A stretch of 64,000 nt of DNA from contig OZ023184.1 of assembly GCA_963995505.1 (NCBI GenBank), forward strand, positions 14,276,308-14,340,307, in the 5' to 3' direction. Origin of the DNA: Hypericum androsaemum. Its lineage: Eukaryota > Streptophyta > Magnoliopsida > Malpighiales > Hypericaceae. The position numbers and the translations under genes are program-made. The notes beneath the pieces were generated by a model, which worked only from the letters and a program-made list of their open reading frames with translations, searched no databases and was not told where the DNA came from. The first letter of the stretch is position 1. The number at the start of each line of letters is the position of its first letter. Positions 1-13,229 of the stretch are shown piece by piece.

Positions 1-812
1 TTTGGTAGCTTAGTGTTCTTATGGGTTAATTATTGGAAATTTGGGTAGTTGAGAGGCCATACAAAGAAGCCGAATTTTTGCCTAGAAAATGCCAAGTTTG
101 TGTGTGTGAAAAAAAAAGAAAAGAAAGAAAAAAAAAGAAAAGAAAAAAAAGAAAGAAAGAAAGGGAAGTGAAGGTTGAATAAGGCATTAATTATTAGCAT
201 AACTCGTGCTACGCGGTCTTAGAAAATGGGTGAATGTTGGGAGTGTGCTTTAATAATTTATGGTGAGGATGTTTAGAATAGACGAGAGACTAGAATACTT
301 TGGCAACAAGTCCTCGGATTGGGTGGTTTAACTACTATCCATATATATTATCTCACCAATACCTTAGCCCCATTACAACCCGATTGAAAGCCCCCTGTTC
401 ACGAGCAACCACACGACTTTGAGACACTGTTGAGTAGGACGTAGGATACTTTGAAAGACATCGGTCATGTACGCGAGAGATAGGAAGTTCGCTACTTACA
501 AATCGTGAAAATTTCCGAACCTCTGAGTGGTTAACCTTCTAGTGTCTTTTACATAGTGATAACACTTGATTAAACCACCGAGTGATGAGGTGTCTACCGG
601 TTCTTACTCTCTATGTTTGGGTTGATGAACTAGCTAAGTTGTGGGGTAGTCTTTTGATGCGAGTTTGAGATTTTGAGGGGAGTTAATTTGTGAATTAATC
701 ATGCTTAGTCTTGTCCTTGTCGTGTTTTTCTTTCTTATGTGTTTTGTGTTTGTGTTTGTATACCATGGTTGAGTTTTCCTTGAGGACAAGCAATGATTCA
801 AGTGTGGGGGTG
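1..812 (+). mobile_element. 3' internal non-coding end of an LTR retrotransposon
   Basis: No credible coding sequence is visible. A purine-only tract lies at about 109-166. The segment ends in a G-rich run at 801-812 (AAGTGTGGGGG followed by TG), which has the form and position of a polypurine tract directly before an LTR beginning TGATGAG at 813. The start of the element lies outside the window. Assignment to the Ty3/gypsy OTA group (Tat/Athila) is an inference from the LTR start shared with the LTRs at 44087 and 52374. Confidence 0.55.
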
Positions 813-2265
813 TGATGAGTGTAGAAATACTCTATCATCCATGTATATTTTAGTGTTAGTTTTCCGTTGTTTCTAGTATTTTTGTTTGTTATGTAGTGAT
901 GTAGTGTCATATTTCATGCTTTGTATGCTTTAGTGTAGTTATTGTGATTTTCATTGCGTTTCATTTGTGTTTATTACTAGGAGACTTTGTGGTGATGCGA
1001 GGAGGATATTGGTGCACTTTGGAGAGTGTCATAGGCGATCGGATCAGCCGGGACAATAGCGTGGAGCAAAATTGACCCCTTGTGACTCAAATACCGATAA
1101 CTTTCTCATCCAAAGTCCAATGGAGGCAAGCAAGGTGGCGCTGGAAAGAAGACATCCGGAGCTACAACTTTATCTTCATGGGCTTCTTCAAATTCGGAGT
1201 CCAAGTGGGAGGAAAATCGTGTCCAAAGTTAACCTTCGAATCTGCCAACAAATCTGAAGAGTGTGCCGAATTTTAGGATTTGTTTTGGGCCCATTTTTGG
1301 GCATGAATAGTGAATTTCGTGGCTGGCACTTCCTAAGCCAAAAACTTGTATAAATAGCTTCCTTGGCTTATTTTGGAAGCTAACAACTTAGAACCTTAGA
1401 TTTTTAGATATTTTGCTAAAAATACTCACCAACTCCACTCTCTCTCTCTCTCTTTTGGAAGAGAACTTGGCTCACCATTGTGGAGTTTGTAGAGAACTTG
1501 AAGGAGAACTTTTGGAAGCTTGAAGATCATCTTGAGCTTTTTCTAACCCTCTCTTTTATGTTTATGCTTTACTTGCTTCATTTAATGGATGTGTTTAGTT
1601 GTGTAGTTGATATGTGTGAGTAGTTGTTTAGTAGGTTTGGTGCCTTGATGGCATCTATTTAGCCTATGGTTTAGTGGGGTTAAAATGCTAAGATTTGTGA
1701 ACTAGTTAATGAGTTTAATGCTTAATCTTGATTGATCACCTTGATTATGAATGCAATTAATACTAATAGCCAGGAGGGGTTAGGATTAATGGACCATTTA
1801 ACTAGTTAGTTAGTTGCCTTTTGATGAGGGATCTCATTAGGTGGTTAGTTGTCCAAAGGGTGATGGTCATAATTAGTAATTAGTTAGATTATGTGGCTAA
1901 TTAGTCGCGGGAGTGCGGATAGTTCAACTAAGCTTAATTAATGATCAATTTAGACTAATTAGTAGCGGGAGCGTTGATTAGTTGCTTTAGAAATACCCGG
2001 ACCATAACACGAACTTAATAAACCCCATATGCCATTTGGTTATCTAGGTGTCATTGGTGCCAAGCCCACTCTTTCCTTTATTGTTAAAATAATATTCTAG
2101 TTAGTCGTTGTAGTAACCAACTCGTGTTTGGATTTGACAAATCTATTACTTGTAGTCCTAAACTAGTGGCCGAGTCTTATTTGTGGCCTAACACTTAGTC
2201 CTCGTGGGACGACAATCCCGTACTTACTCTTTATTGCAAGAGGGGTGTAAAAATCCTTCCTTTCA
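813..2265 (+). mobile_element. 3' LTR of a probable Ty3/gypsy element
   Basis: The segment starts TGATGAGTGTAGAAATACTC, a short imperfect dyad, just after a polypurine tract. The same kind of start (TGATGAGTGTG...CGCTCAT) opens the LTRs at 44087 and 52374. A (CT)n tract lies near 1438-1452, with TATA-like sequence at about 1349 (GTATAAATAG). The body has the Tat/Athila-like 'gcgggagtgcgg' phrase repeated around 1905-1975. The right end is not sharply defined, because LINE sequence begins by about 2345 and no matching CA end or target duplication is seen. Confidence 0.5.
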
Positions 2266-2344
2266 CTGCACGTCGGGGAGTGGATGAGACATTGCTAGAC
2301 TTGAGGCCTTCCTCACACCCCACGAGATTGCACCCCTCATTGCC

Positions 2345-3005
2345 ACTACCCTACATAACTCCCTAGAGTGGCCAGATACACTCTCATGAGGTCTGTCGCT
2401 GGATGAATGCTTCACAACCCAATCCCTCTATATGGAGCTTCATAGTGTGGATGTACATCCGAAAAATGATTCCATTTTGAGTATTATATGGGCACTCAGA
2501 GTGCCCGAACGTATACACATATTCATATGGTTCTTATGTCATGGCAGGTTGCTGGTCAGCCAGGAAGGGCGACGACATTTCACCAAATATAATATGTGCC
2601 CTCAATGTGTTATTTTTTATGAGTCACTAGTGCATATGTCCCGTGATTGCAGATTTTTAAAGACTGTGGGAGATTTCTTGCTACCACGATTAATGCAACA
2701 ATTATACACCGGAGGGTTTTGTCAAGCTCAACACTTATAGAGATTCGGTGGGCAATCTGGGGCACTCAGGCGCAAGAGACATTATCAGTGACTCTGGAGG
2801 GAGTTAGTTGTATGGCTTCGCAAAGGATCACGTCCATTGCACATCCTAAAAGGCAGAGCCCTGAGCGCTCATCCTCGACCTAGAAATGGCTTGGGAGAGA
2901 GGGTTCCAGCGTATTGAGGTGGAGATCGACTCCTCCCTTGCCATACTTTATGTTGGGTGGGAGATAGCATGAGTCCATCAGCTAGCAGCCTTGGTCTCGA
3001 GTTTG
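2345..3005 (+). pseudogene. LINE (L1-type) ORF2 fragment: zf-RVT and RNase H pieces
   Basis: The translation around 2432-2740 contains IIWALRVPERIHIFIWFL and then CPQC followed by ESLVHMSRDC. This is the C-x2-C...H-x4-C zinc-binding zf-RVT region found after the reverse transcriptase in plant non-LTR retrotransposons. Downstream, about 2884-3005, EMAWERGFQRIEVEIDS and VHQLAALV resemble the end of the plant LINE RNase H domain. Stops and frame changes separate the pieces, and no reverse transcriptase precedes them, so this is a truncated relic. It abuts the LTR on its left and a SINE-like repeat on its right. Confidence 0.7.
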
Positions 3006-3142
3006 AGTCTTTGAGAACGTAGCAGTGTTAAATACTTGTTGAGAGAGCCTTGCCATCCTAAAAGGTTCTACTCGACTCGAATCTAAATTAGTCAGCCCAG
3101 TAGTCTAATACGAGGTGGTATAAACCAAAAACATAATTATAA
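3005..3142 (+). repeat. SINE-like repeat, family ending TATAAACCAAAAA
   Basis: The segment runs from a B-box-like word (GAGTTTGAGTCTTTGAG) through AGCAGTGTTAAATACTTG to ACTCGAATCTAAATTAGTC and an A-rich end. Related segments lie at about 26770-26925, 38375-38500 and 47866-47990, all ending in an A-rich run. A short dispersed repeat with a pol-III-like box and an A-rich 3' end fits a SINE. The 5' end is unclear here, so this copy may be truncated. Confidence 0.45.
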
Positions 3143-3285
3143 TTATTACTTTTGTGGAGGAAAATAAATTGTATTTAGCGGGTATTTTTGTAGTGTTTTA
3201 TAGGCATTGGGTTGGACGTAAGTCAACGAGTGATGTTGAAGGGAAAAAATTAATTACCATATTTTTTGAAAAGAAATTATCTTAA

Positions 3286-3881
3286 TCTTACTATAATAAA
3301 GAGAACATCCATTTTTGATCCCACAATGTAAAAATGTCAAAATTATCCTCTACCAAAAAAAATCTCCCTCTGTCTCACACTCGCGAGTGGGTTTAGGGTT
3401 TTCCAGTTGGAGCAGCCTCTTCGCTTCTCTTTCGTCCTCTCCGGCCATAAGATGAATGAGAGTCCAAACAACAAGCGTAAATCCGGGACTGTAATTGATA
3501 ACCCTAATTAATTATTTTCAATTTTAATTGACTTCGAGAGGCGAAGGGTGAAACGTACTATTCGGTAGACATGATCGGCGAAGGTCCAACGGAGCCGGAG
3601 TGGGAAGTATCTCTGGCGATAACAGGCGAAAGGCGACAAGAATTTTATCTCCACTTCATTTTCTTCTTCTTTAGTCTTCGGAGGAGAAGGAATCGTTAAA
3701 ACTTTGGGAAGGTTGGTTTCGGCTTTTGGGCCTTTCTTTCTTGGGTTTCAATTGTTTGGGCTTCATTTAACTCCATCGGTTCAATTGTTTCATTTTGTCG
3801 TGACATTATTAACAGATGAGACAAGTTGTGAAATTAACAGAAAATTTAAATTTGAGTATTGAAAATACATTTGTACTCAAA
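3286..3881 (+). mobile_element. Helitron-like 5' segment, older or outer copy
   Basis: The segment starts TCTTACTATAATAAAG preceded by A, then reaches 'aaaaatgtcaaaattatcc' about 50 bases in. The Helitron start at 3882 has the same layout (TC, TACTATAATAAA, then gtgtcaaaattatcc). The two look like 5' termini of one family in the same orientation. Either the 3882 element inserted into this one or this copy lost its 3' end. A GC-rich interior at 3400-3700 could be captured host sequence, but I recognise no product. Confidence 0.45.
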
Positions 3882-5208
3882 TCATACTATAATAAATAAA
3901 AGAAATCTCATTTTTAGGTGTTTTAGTGTCACATCATGGAAGTGTCAAAATTATCCTTTCAGTTAAATCGTAATGATGTTAGTCTGGTCGAGGAGGGAAA
4001 CAAGAACGGCATCGTCGAGGGATGGGCGGATCCTGGCGGACATGATGGGGACAAAGGGGGAGGAATATTTCGGCGTGCCAGAGGGAACAGTTGGCGTGGG
4101 ATCAGAGTCAGATGTCGATGCAGTCGACGTGATAGGGGTGGGAGCAGGCTAAGAGAGTGACGTAGTCATTCTCTTCGAACTCCAGCAAGCACACGACGCG
4201 GTCATGCAGAACAGCATCATTTGACGGCGAAGTGTAGAGGGAGATAAGGATCCTCTTGATGACGGAATCATCGAGCCCATAGGGGAGTACACGTGGAAGC
4301 CAGTGGCTCTGTCGGGGAGGAATAGTCTAACGGGAGGGGAGGCGAGTCCAGGTTGGAGAACATGGTGGAGTAGGAAGACAGCTGAAATCTGCGGTACCGA
4401 CGCCACCATCAGTGGAACTGATGGATGAGGAGGTTGAGGTGGTGGGAGAGGAAGCGGGAGTAGGTGACCAGTAAAAAGACTGCCGCCACAACGACAACCA
4501 TGGCGATGAGCGGCGAGCTGAAGTCCACGCCTAAGACGCCGTTGTTGCTTGACGACGGAGCAAACTGGCTGGCAGATGATGAGGATGTTTTTGGCGTGGT
4601 CGTGGAGATGGGTCCTGCGGATGGAGACGACGATGGGCCTACAAGGGAGACGGAGAAGGAGAAGGAAAGTGCACTCCGGCCATCACATTTTTTTTCCTTT
4701 TCGCCTATTTAAATCGATACAGTGATCCTCAGTGGAAATTCTGCAGGTAAGAGAGTATTCATCTATAGGATGTCATTGAATCCACCAGAGAATCTTGAGA
4801 TGCCGTATAAAATGATACCCAAGCAGTTTTTGGTACGTGCGTATTTTGCATTCACGATCAACAAAGCACGAGGACAAACAATTGAAAATACTAGTATTTA
4901 TCTGCCTGAGCATGTTTTCAGTCATGGTCAGTTGTACGTTGTACTTTCAATATATATTTCAAGCAAGAACATTAAGGTGTCAGTCAAGAGATGTGATGTT
5001 GCTGATAAAGTTGGAATGTTTACAAAAAAATATCATGTACAAAGAAGTTCTTATGGCGTCTTAAGTAAATCAAAAAAGAAAATAGTGTAATTAAATATGT
5101 AAGAGAGCATCTTATTCATGTACAACTTAGAAAAGAAAATTAATAAATGATATATTTTGCGAGTTTTGAAATAGAACGACACTCGCATCGCACGTGCGTC
5201 TTTACTAG
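3882..5208 (+). mobile_element. Helitron with intact-looking termini
   Basis: The 5' end is TCATACTATAATAAA preceded by A (3881). The 3' end is CTAG (5205-5208) followed by T, with the palindrome CGCACGTGCG (5190-5199) five bases upstream. TC start, CTRR end, a 3' hairpin and insertion between A and T are the Helitron signature; there is no target duplication. Inside is a helicase C-terminal remnant (4722-5090) on the plus strand. The GC-rich block at 3936-4700 has overlapping ORFs on both strands without a recognisable domain and may be filler captured from a host gene. Confidence 0.7.
4722..5090 (+). pseudogene. Helitron RepHel helicase, C-terminal remnant
   Basis: The 122-residue reading contains ILSGNSAGKRVFIYRM, then FAFTINKARGQTIENTSIYL and VFSHGQLYVVLS. 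These correspond to the last conserved helicase motifs (V and VI) of the Pif1-like helicase in plant Helitron RepHel proteins, where the usual wording is 'FAMTINKSQGQT' and 'HGQLYVA-SR'. The arginine finger position is degraded here (LSIYISS). The Rep nuclease and the helicase N-terminus are absent. The fragment ends about 115 bases before the Helitron 3' terminus, the normal place for the end of RepHel. Confidence 0.75.
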
Positions 5209-5289
5209 TAAAGATAAGATAAAGATAAGGCTGTAACGAAAATAACGGTAAATATTTTGCGACTATTAACCACCTGCCTCTTTATCTTC

Positions 5290-5695
5290 ATAGTTTTAAA
5301 AAATGTGGTCCGACCGATCGGACTGCGAATCAGGCATCAGACCGGTCCATTTTTAGGAGTAAAAATGCCTCCGGTCAAACCGCTCAAAATTTGGTCGGAC
5401 TTGGCAGTTCGTACTAGTTTTTGAATCGGACTGCCCGGTTTGACTGGATTCTATCGAAATTAGCAAAAAATAAATAAAAAAGTTGTATCGTATGCTTGCT
5501 TTTTCTTAATCAACAAAGGAAAATGGGCTTTATATGTTATAAATTGGTTGATATTTCTAAAATATGGATTTTAAAACCTATATTTAGACTATTTAATCTA
5601 CATAATATTCAAAAAAATACTTAAAATTTTAATTTAAAAATCTGATCCAACCGGTCAGTTAGGCCAGATTAACCCGTATTTTAAAAAAAAAATAC
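5290..5695. mobile_element. hAT-like MITE, copy 1 (TSD TTATCTTC)
   Basis: A 406-bp non-coding element flanked by an exact 8-bp direct repeat TTATCTTC (5282-5289 and 5696-5703). The interior is rich in GGTCCGACCG / CCGGTC words (GTGGTCCGACCGATCGGAC near the left end, CCAACCGGTCAGT near the right). Ends are A/T-rich inverted relatives of TTTTAAAA. Sequence and layout match the elements at 18220-18678 and 42125-42696. Confidence 0.7.
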
Positions 5696-5703
5696 TTATC
5701 TTC

Positions 5704-6592
5704 TGTTTGCTCCTTCAATCTTGCATTCTAAATATACCTTATGGCCCGATTTACGGGTTTTCACTTTGTGACGACTTCCGTTTCCAACGAGTCAAAGATT
5801 ATTCGAACTCTTTTGGAAAAATCAGAAAGACATTCGCTAATCACTCTTATAAATTATTAAGTTAAAATTTGCACGATTTAATACTAGGTCGAGAATATTT
5901 TATCTCACATGTCAAACTTTTGTGTTCTAACTTTTTAAAAGAAAACTATAGCATTAAAAAAATTGTCAAAACATTTTCATCGCTGAAGCTATTTCCACAT
6001 GGCAACACTTCAAGTGAGAGCTTTCCCCGCATGTGGTGTCGTGTCAGAGAGAATAATATACCAACTCCAAAACTCCAAAAAAAAAAAACTTAATTTGTTG
6101 CTTTTAAACTTAGTAAATAGAACCACTTAATTGCTTTTAAACAATGTCTTAAATTTGGATCTTAAAAGTAGAACTAACATAATCAAGAGAAGTCCTCCCC
6201 CCTTCATAGGAGATCTGTCGATAAATCTGACGGTGCTAAATTTTGAATAAGTAATTAACCGTAAATATAATTTCGAATACGAAACATAAGAGTCCATGCA
6301 AAATGAAAAAATATATATAACTTTGAACCGCAACTAGTTAACTTTCCGTTAATGCTGATAGTTTCTACTCAAGTCTAGCGATTGCTCAAAAGAAACCAGG
6401 CTCGGCTCACCTTGAACATGACTAACCTAAAAGCAAAAAAATTGATGGTTAAACCTAAGATCGCTTAGGAAATCCAGATGATGAACCCTAAGACAGTTCT
6501 AGCTTAACCTATTGCGTTCTCTAAATACGTTTCTTAAGCTCGTAACTAAGAGAAAAACCGGCCTAGCTAGCTAGTGAATATATGGTGAGACA
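5704..6592. other. Intergenic, 3' flank of the helicase gene
   Basis: I see only A/T-rich sequence and short random ORFs here. The part nearest 6593 presumably includes the helicase 3' UTR, since the helicase is transcribed leftwards. No terminal repeats, RNA gene or conserved protein fragment can be supported. Confidence 0.4.
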
Positions 6593-9730
<3,138 letters not shown>

Positions 9731-10459
9731 AACTGATACCAAATGAAAAAAACAAACAAATCAAACCCTAAGCAACATCACAAACACGCCTTTTCGGTCC
9801 GCAGCAGATTAACAAAACACAAACGGAATACAGATCAACCTCAATTCAAAACCCTAAAACAAGGAGCACAACTTCAAATAAGGCCTATCTACCCGCTTCC
9901 GCCACGAACATCAACTTTTTTGCGCATGCAGATTCGGACACACCACTTCCTAAAATTAGGTATTCAAATAACCGCTTCCGATTACCTAAGCTAAAAAAAA
10001 CTCGAAAAAAGCAACAAAAAAAAGGGGGAAAAACGGAAGACCTGTATCGAGAGGAGAGAAATAAAACAGTTAAACAAGCGATTCTTCTTCAAACGGGAGA
10101 CCTCATTCGAAGCGCCATTTCTACTAATATTCCGATAAAGGGAAAAAATAAATAATAATATAAGAGAGGAAGAAGAGAGGGAGGGGAAAACCTGATTAGT
10201 AGAGGAGAGAGAGGGGCCGAGATAAATTCTATATTGTGTGATTTTATTTTAGGGTAAAATTTTCCAAAGTGATACCTATATTCTCTCGCCTCTTTGTAGA
10301 GAATGGGAAGACTAGGTGGCCGGTCGTTGGTTTTTCTGCCAGGCCGGGGTCTCCTCTTCTTCAAAGGCTTTTCCGGAAAGTAGTACCAACCAGGATGAAT
10401 GGTTTTTTTTTTTTGAGCTTGAGGATGAATGGTTTTGATTATTGAGGATATAAACAAAA
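9731..10459 (-). promoter_or_regulatory. Leader and promoter region of the helicase gene
   Basis: Reading leftwards, the base string TTTGGTATCAG stands directly before the ATG context, a good 3' splice acceptor, so a 5' UTR intron is likely. A purine/pyrimidine-skewed block at 10130-10210 (GA-rich on the plus strand) is a plausible leader exon or core promoter. Only about 250 bases separate that block from the left end of the Mutator-like element at 10460, so the proximal promoter may end there. The exact transcription start cannot be placed. Confidence 0.4.
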
Positions 10460-11838
10460 GGGAAAAGTACTATATGGTTTACACAAATTTTGCGATGTGA
10501 TCCTGAGGTTTAGAAATGATTTTTTTGGTAGTTATGGTTTCATATTTTTTGCGTTAGAGGCTCGGGAGCCTTCCCGAACCAAAATCAGCTCCGAACCTAG
10601 AAACGACGTTGTTTTCGCACCTGAGTTGTCACGCCACTTTGGAAACTTTTGCCTGCTTGGTATGCTGACTTGGCCCAAAAAAATATCTATTTCAATCTCT
10701 CTTTTTTTAGTTTTTGAAAAACCCCTCCTCTAATCCAACCCAGCCCAAACCAAACCAACTCAATCCAACTCCTTCAACCCACAACCCAACGTCATCCATC
10801 TCCTTCAACCTTCAAACCCAATAATAAAAAAACCAAAACATGTTTGAAGGTTAACTGGGATCTATGAAAAGAGGGCTTCCTAGAAGCCAACTCATACATC
10901 TAATTCATTCATCATTCTAGCCAATCAAAATCACCAAAATCAATAAAAACTAATCAATTGGGAGCATTTCCCACCCAACTGCCAAAGAGATGAACCATCC
11001 ATATCATACATGTTCGACGGACGCTACCGATCTACTGCCAGGGAGGGCGAGCTGTGACGGGGGATCAGTGACGAGCTGCGCAGGCGACAGTGATGAGCGG
11101 GGAGGTGGAGCGACTATGACGAGCTGGGAGGTAGAGCGATGATTGGCGACGGCTACGGTGATGAGCAGGGAGGTGGAGCGACTGTGACGAACTGGGAGGT
11201 GGAGTGGCGATGGCGACGAAAAGCTAGGAGGTTGAGCGGCAGCGACAGTGACGAGCAGGGAGGTGGAGTGACTGTGATGAGCTGGGAGGTAGAGCTGCAC
11301 CAACGACGGTGACGAGCAGGGCGGAGCAGAAATGGCGACGATAACGGTGAAGAGCTACCAACGACGGCAGGAAAAGAAAAGGGACAAAAGCCTTAGATAG
11401 CTCTCAGATCTGAGAGAGAGCCCACTTTTTTTGTTTGAAAAAGGGAGTATATTTTGTCGGGGGCTAATGGTGTCTCTCCTGGTGTGGGGGTTATGGAGGA
11501 CGGAAGAGGTGAGAGGTGAGAGGTGAGAGAGGAAGAAGAAGAAGAAATATGGGAGAGGGATATTTTTGAAAAATTATAATAAAATAATGTACTGAAATAG
11601 ATATTTTATTTTGTGCCAACTCATCATACCAACCGGGCAAACATTTCCAACGTGGCGTGACAACTCAGCATAAAAAATGACATCGTTTCTAGATTCAGAG
11701 CTGATTTTGGCTCGGGAAGGCTCCCGAGCCTCTAATGCAAAAAACGTGAAACCACAACTACCAAAAAAGTCATTTTTAAACCTCAAGATCATATCGCAAA
11801 ATCTATGTAAACCATAGGATTCAAATAGTACTTTTCCC
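10460..11838. mobile_element. Mutator-like element with long terminal inverted repeats
   Basis: The left arm (10460 to about 10735) begins GGGAAAAGTACTATATGG; the right arm (about 11570-11838), read in reverse, begins GGGAAAAGTACTATTTGA. The arms stay similar for about 260 bases, both containing the word CTCGGGAGCC and a run matching GATGTGATCCTGAGG or its variant. Arms of this length are typical of MULEs or foldback elements. No transposase ORF is present. Flanking 9-mers (10451-10459 and 11839-11847) do not match, so the target duplication has decayed or the ends are slightly off. Confidence 0.75.
11035..11335. repeat. GC-rich degenerate minisatellite inside the MULE
   Basis: Words of the type GATGAGCAGGGAGGTGGAGC and GACGAGCTGGGAGGTAGAGC recur at irregular spacing of roughly 30-70 bases. 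The repeats create long overlapping ORFs on the minus strand (a Ser/Thr/Pro-rich translation); these look like repeat artefacts rather than a gene. Confidence 0.6.
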
Positions 11839-12197
11839 TTAAAAAATAGAAGTTACAAGAAGCAAAAAAAAATTTATGTTTTAAAATTCATTTGCTTCAA
11901 AATACAAATACAAAAATAATTTCATGATAATTATTAATATTGTAATTCTAATATTATATTTACCTAAATTCTTTTGAATGTGAAATTCAAACTAACTCAA
12001 TCAACCCTCCAAAAAATTAAATCAATTGACATTTATTTAGTTCACGACCAAAATCAAAATTTTGGTTTATTTCGATTCTTTGGTTTTTCGGTAAAGATCG
12101 AGGGGCACTAGCCTACTAATCTTTATTATTACATGCTGGAGTACAGACACACGTACAACGAAAAAATTCACTTATTTTAAATCGTCAAGATAGACAT
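11839..12197. other. A/T-rich spacer
   Basis: Low-complexity A/T-rich sequence with no ORF, repeat termini or motif that I recognise. The words GAGGGGCACTAGCCTACTA near 12098-12116 faintly resemble a Helitron or other transposon end, but no partner end is seen. Confidence 0.3.
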
Positions 12198-12620
12198 CTA
12201 GGCTATACGCAGATGACCTATATAGCAAAATATAACCATAATGAATCGTTTAGGCAGCTTGGATAAGGCATCATCAACACGGTTTTCTTCCCTCCACGTG
12301 TGATGTATCTGAATAGCCCAATTCTGCTCAAAGAGCCCTTTCGTGCGGCTAATCAGGTTGCACAGTGGGTAGCCTCGTGCAACATCTCGGTCAATACTAA
12401 GAAAAAAAGCTAGGTTGGAATCAACATATATCACCAAGTGGCGAACTCCACTCTCCCGTGGCAATTGTGGACCGTGGTCCCAAAATTAGTGTCTTTTTTT
12501 TAGAAGGAAAAAAAATCAGTGTCCAAACCTTAGCTACCAAGGCAAAGCAATAGCCAACTCCCTAAGCGAATCCTAACACCCAACATCCTAAACTGTCCCG
12601 AATGACTCCACCAATCCCGG
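12198..12620 (-). pseudogene. LINE RNase H domain remnant (RVT_3 type)
   Basis: The minus-strand reading contains SGVRHLVIYVDSNLAFFL, then REENRVDDALSKL. This matches the second half of the RNase H domain common in plant non-LTR elements and related host-like ORFs ('HLIVESDS...A', 'HIxREANxxAD'). Just upstream on the same strand GCWVLGFA and GVGYCFA resemble the first half, but with an interrupting stop. It is opposite in strand to the LINE remnant at 13230, so it comes from a separate insertion or a rearranged one. Confidence 0.65.
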
Positions 12621-13229
12621 ATTACCAGCTGACACATCATCAATGTTCAGCTTCACGAATCCACCTGGTGGACGAATCCAAGAAACCAGGATCTCCTATT
12701 GTGGGTGTAATGAAGTATTTTGGTTGGTCATTATTCGATCAAGATGTATTTTGGTTAGTCATAACTCGATCAAACTCTTATATCTTTGCCATAATAAATG
12801 GGGGAGACCTCATAGTTGTATCAGGCATAAAAACTGCATCGTTAGACCATTTCCCGAGATACCAGCATGTGGTAACACAGACAGTTGCCCAAGAAGGGCC
12901 CCCACTACTAGTCTCCAAGATATTTGCAGTAGTCCACGTATTGCAGTCCATCTCTGCAAGGAAGCAAGTTCGCCATCGACATGGGATGGTTCCTACACCC
13001 CCGAGAAATCATACAATCATAAAATAAATATATTAGTGTCTCCTCCTCCGTGTGGTCCTAAAGCCAATCTATTTGCTACATTGTGAACAAAGAACGATAA
13101 ATGAACTTGTCATCCGGAGTAAGCCTCTACGAGAGTACATATGGCCAGGCTGTCAAGGGGGTATACATTACAGTTGATGTGTATGATTTTGTTTTGGATT
13201 ATTTCCAAAATTGCAGCCTTCATGCGGAT
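12621..13229. other. Unassigned sequence with two overlapping ORFs
   Basis: Two overlapping plus-strand ORFs (12602-13027 and 12643-13086) share no motif that I recognise and have unremarkable composition. Given LINE fragments on both sides, this is most likely eroded transposon sequence. I do not call a gene. Confidence 0.3.

Noticed and set aside
11004..11303. 99-residue minus-strand ORF rich in Ser/Thr/Pro
   Set aside because: It is read through the minisatellite in the MULE; the periodic peptide reflects the DNA repeat.
12602..13086. Two overlapping plus-strand ORFs as a possible host gene
   Set aside because: No domain, no splice logic, and LINE fragments on both sides; most likely eroded transposon DNA.
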